Below are positions 61,050 to 64,000 of a DNA stretch of 64,000 nucleotides, piece after piece (within the stretch, counting starts at the first letter, position 1; the number at the start of each line of letters is the position of its first letter). The notes under the pieces were generated by a model, which was given only the letters and a program-made list of their open reading frames with translations, was not told where the DNA came from and made no database searches. The translations under genes were made by a program, and so were the position numbers. The stretch is from Arabidopsis thaliana (Eukaryota > Streptophyta > Magnoliopsida > Brassicales > Brassicaceae): the NCBI RefSeq assembly GCF_000001735.4, contig NC_003070.9, positions 10,844,001 to 10,908,000 of the forward strand, given 5' to 3'.

Positions 61050-61688
61050 TCAGTTCCTGTCAGTACCGTGCAAAGCAAGGAAAAGACCAATCCAGATAAA
61101 GATAATCTTTGTGCCGGAGACCTTCAACTTTGAATTTCCATTAAGAAATGGAACGCCAGAGAGATTGTTCTGGTTGAGTCGATTCGTAAAGGGTTGATTT
61201 TGAGCAGATGATGATGAAGAAGAAGACGAAGAAATCGGTTGGTTGAATCCAGTTGATGATGGTTGATTAAACCCGGTTAAAGGTTGGTTAAGGGAAGAAG
61301 AAGTAGATGGCTGACCAAGAATTGGATTGTTGAGTCCAGTTGATGATGGCTGATTAAATCCGGTTAATGGTTGATTTATCCCGGTTAAAGGCTGGTTTAC
61401 CGAAGAAGAAGTAGATGGCTGACCAAGAATTGGTTGCTTCAAACCAGTTGATGAAGGTTGATTGAATCCGATTAATGGTTGGCTTAACCCGGTTAAAGGC
61501 TGGTTTACAGGTGAAGAAGAAGAAGGTTGACCAAGAATTGGTTGGTTCTGGTTCACGCTTACTCCTCCTGTTGGTTCTAATGGTGTGGTGATTTTGGTTA
61601 CTTGTGCAGCCTCTGAAATTGATGATACCAGAAGGCAGAAAATGATTGTGAGCATACATCTCCCGGTTTTGGCGAATTTCATGTCCAT
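61050..61688 (-). CDS. Secreted or membrane-anchored Pro/Gln/Ser-rich repeat protein
   Basis: A single-exon frame of 212 aa. Residues about 8-27 are a signal peptide (RCMLTIIFCLLVSSISEA). The body is three to four imperfect repeats built from QPLTGFNQPSSTGL and PILGQPSTSSS, then a run of nine serines. A hydrophobic C-terminus (KIIFIWIGLFLALHG, about 193-207), preceded by a Ser/Gly site, could be a GPI-anchor signal or a membrane helix. No catalytic domain is recognised. A low-complexity cell-wall protein is the plainest reading. It is one of the few windows where the repeat is also clear at DNA level (tggttgat… every 40-110 bp). Confidence 0.75.
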   Translation of the reverse strand: MDMKFAKTGRCMLTIIFCLLVSSISEAAQVTKITTPLEPTGGVSVNQNQPILGQPSSSSPVNQPLTGLSQPLIGFNQPSSTGLKQPILGQPSTSSSVNQPLTGINQPLTGFNQPSSTGLNNPILGQPSTSSSLNQPLTGFNQPSSTGFNQPISSSSSSSSSAQNQPFTNRLNQNNLSGVPFLNGNSKLKVSGTKIIFIWIGLFLALHGTDRN

Positions 61689-61990
61689 TTTCTTGAGTTT
61701 TCCCAGTGTATTTTCCGGTTTACTAAACAGCAGAACTTATAGACAGACAAACCTGGAGTTGTTAGCTTCTTTAAGATTGTCTGAGGAGTTGATGGAGAGA
61801 AAAAAGAAAGTAGTTGACCTGAAACACAAAATCCAACTAAACCAACCATATAGTGTCTTTGTTTCTGTATCAACTATTACATCACTGTTTTGTGCTTATA
61901 TGCTGTGTTTATATACAAGAATGATAGAATTTATCTATAAATACAGAAGAATTTGATCAAAAACCGGTTCTCAAACCGAACGTGTTGCGC

Positions 61991-64000
61991 CTATTGGAAA
62001 GCGAAATCCAAACCATCAAGGACATCCAAATCACTAGAAGAGTTCTTATCTGAAAGATCAACTTTTGGAGAGTTTCCTGTACTTCTACTCAGTGCCCAAA
62101 TCTTGAATCCTTTCTTGTTCTTCTTCAAGCCGACTAACTCTTGACTCTTACTTAGATTTGGACCAAATCTTATACTTTGGACTCTGTCTAACAACAACCT
62201 GTCTTCTAGAGAGAGCTGGTTTTTGTAGGTGAAGTCAGGGGAGAGTGATAGTTGCGTGTTGGAGATGGTTCTGTTGTTGGGTGGAGAGACATGGTTGGTT
62301 TCTTGAAGCTTAACGCCGTGAGCACGTTTCTTTGATGACTTCATTAGTCGATGAAGCCATACAACGAGTTCGAGTACATATGAATCAACTATTGGTTTAT
62401 CCGCATGATGAAGCGTCTGAAGTCGTGTTGGATTCCCGTTGTTCTCGCCTTTTCCTTTTCCTTTCCCAAACTCTATCCTGTATTCCAAATTACCAATTCG
62501 TAGTTTGCTAGATCAGTTTGAAGATTCAAAATTTAAAACTTCAGTAGCTGATAGAGACTTACCTTGAATTTGCCCATTCACCTACCCATCCGAAGCCTTG
62601 ATGTGCTCTGTGAAAATTGAATGTGACCAAAATGAACAAGGAGAAACATATTAAACCAAAAATGATGGTGAAGGAATACTTACTTGGTGGTGTTTTCAGC
62701 GAACGGGACAAGCCATTGAAGCGACTTCTCCATTTCAGCTTTGATCTCAGGTACTGAAAGCTGCAGAAACACTCAAGTTAGGTAACAAAACAAGAAACAG
62801 AACCAAACAATGCCTGACGATATACTTGAGAAACAGAGATCTTTTTTGGACAAACCTCTTCCTCCTGATCAAGAGTTTGTAGCCGAGGACGAAGAGCTGT
62901 CTTGACAGTAGCGGGTAATGCATTGTACAGCGTGTCCCTTACATTAGAAGGAAGTGACGATGGTCGAGACGCCTAGAAATTTCAAGGATCAGTTTCAACC
63001 AGAGAATATATATCAGAATAAGACTGGTGAGAATCTGGAATCTTAGGCTTACAATATTATCGATTTGTTGTATTAGATTAGCATAGTGTAACGAAAGACC
63101 GGCTTCACCTAATCGTTCTCTTCCCTGCTCCCCTTCATTGTCTCTTAGACCTATTGTTGGTTAAGAAAATGATAGTTGAAATTTGGTTTTCCAGAAGTGG
63201 AGTCATTATAAGAGGACCAGCGGTACAAAGAAACATTACCATTGTTGCCAAAAACTTCCACAATCGTCTGCCGTATATAACTTACAACATCCACAAGCTT
63301 CTCAATTATCTGCAACAAAAGAAGATATTAGAATAACTAGCATATGTACCACACACTTAGACACAGCAATTCAATAACCACTTGCCTCTGCCAGATTCTG
63401 GGACCATAGGGATTTCTTCTGTAAGCTCTTCACGAGTTTCTTCTGTTGTTTTAGTTCATTTTGTAAGATGACGATACCCTCTCCTACATGTAGAAAAAGA
63501 AAATGAAATCGGGTGTTCTTGAAAGAGCTAAGACTGATCAAATAAATAGTAAGACCAACCTCTCCGAGGGAGGTTTAAAGACTCTACTTCTGCAAGCTTT
63601 CTCCTGTAATCTTGTTCAAACCTATCCAAAGCTTGCAACTCGTGATATAACTCCTGATAAAGCCAATGCAAGTTAGTTTCAAATCTCCCAGAAAAAGATT
63701 ACAACAGCTCATTGAAACTTCAACATGGAAACATACAGAAGTGATTCTGGCAAGAGTGACGAGCTCTTGCATCCTTGCCTCTGCATCATCTTTGAGCAGT
63801 TTATGCTGTGAGTTCTCTGTGTCAAGCCTGAAACGTTATAGACCCGTGTACAATGAAAATCCACTGGCATGTAAGTGACTAAAAAGCATTAGATAAGGAC
63901 TTGTTCAACACAAACTAAACTTACTTCATAAAATATCGATCGAGATTGTGCCACTGCAGATCTTTGCACATATTACCAAACCTGATAACCTCTCCAGAGA
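61991..64000 (-). CDS. PSI2: PSK-simulator-type DUF3475/DUF668 protein, C-terminal part (runs off right edge)
   Basis: Ten visible exons on the complement: 63925-64000 (cut by the edge), 63737-63827, 63560-63653, 63386-63483, 63240-63309, 63053-63150, 62856-62972, 62684-62760, 62563-62607, 61991-62477. They join in frame. A helical part (ELYHELQALDRFEQDYRRKL) precedes the DUF668 core: LGEAGLSLHYANLIQQIDNI, then LPSNVRDTLYNALPATVKTALRPRLQ, WLVPFAENTT, HQGFGWVGEWANS, and LQTLHHADKPIVDSYVLELVVWLHRLM. The C-terminal tail is polar and ends DGLDFAFQ. Proteins of this group (PSI1-3) act downstream of phytosulfokine peptide signalling in growth; old 'elongation factor G' labels are not supported. The exon ending at 63386 uses a GC donor. 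The N-terminus (DUF3475, start codon) is outside the window. Confidence 0.9.

Overview
This is plant nuclear DNA: AT-rich intergenic space, short GT-AG introns, and proteins that match known Arabidopsis thaliana products in sequence and length. From memory of gene order it is chromosome 1, about At1g30600 to At1g30755. That assignment is recall, not a search. Thirteen genes are complete and two run off the ends. All exon joins below were worked out by hand and kept in frame.

Left part (1-20.7 kb) is mostly housekeeping: the 5' end of a subtilase (minus, off the left edge), the plastid PPR protein EMB2279/SOT5, the Golgi UDP-xylose 4-epimerase UXE1/MUR4, the epsilon subunit of the COPI coat (minus), and an NDR/LATS-type AGC kinase. 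The last two share a 1.1 kb divergent promoter region.

Middle (24.6-46.1 kb): the transcription factor WRKY14, then a gene-poor stretch of about 5.9 kb. A tandem pair of phage-T7-primase/helicase-like genes follows. The left copy (TWINKY) is cut down to zinc ribbon plus Toprim; the right copy is full-length TWINKLE. The bHLH052 gene lies between them on the other strand. PATL4 (Sec14 plus GOLD domains) closes this part.

Right part (48.6-60.6 kb) is a head-to-tail array of five berberine-bridge-enzyme-like FAD oxidoreductases (BBE8-BBE12). The array diverges inside the active site: BBE10 lacks the cysteine that makes the second covalent FAD bond, BBE10 and BBE11 both carry Tyr to Phe and Gln to Glu changes, and the O2-gate position alternates Val/Leu. 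BBE10 and BBE11 also share a duplicated promoter. The window ends with a secreted Pro/Gln/Ser-rich repeat protein and most of PSI2 (DUF668), both minus strand.

The most unusual signal outside genes is a recurring micro-structure. Six times the intergenic DNA shows a 12-21 bp direct repeat enclosing only 14-18 nt that end in a run of A (read on one strand or the other). This looks like a target-site duplication around almost nothing but a poly(A) tail. A 287 bp Helitron-like remnant, a 16 bp CG-rich palindrome and several promoter palindromes are also described.
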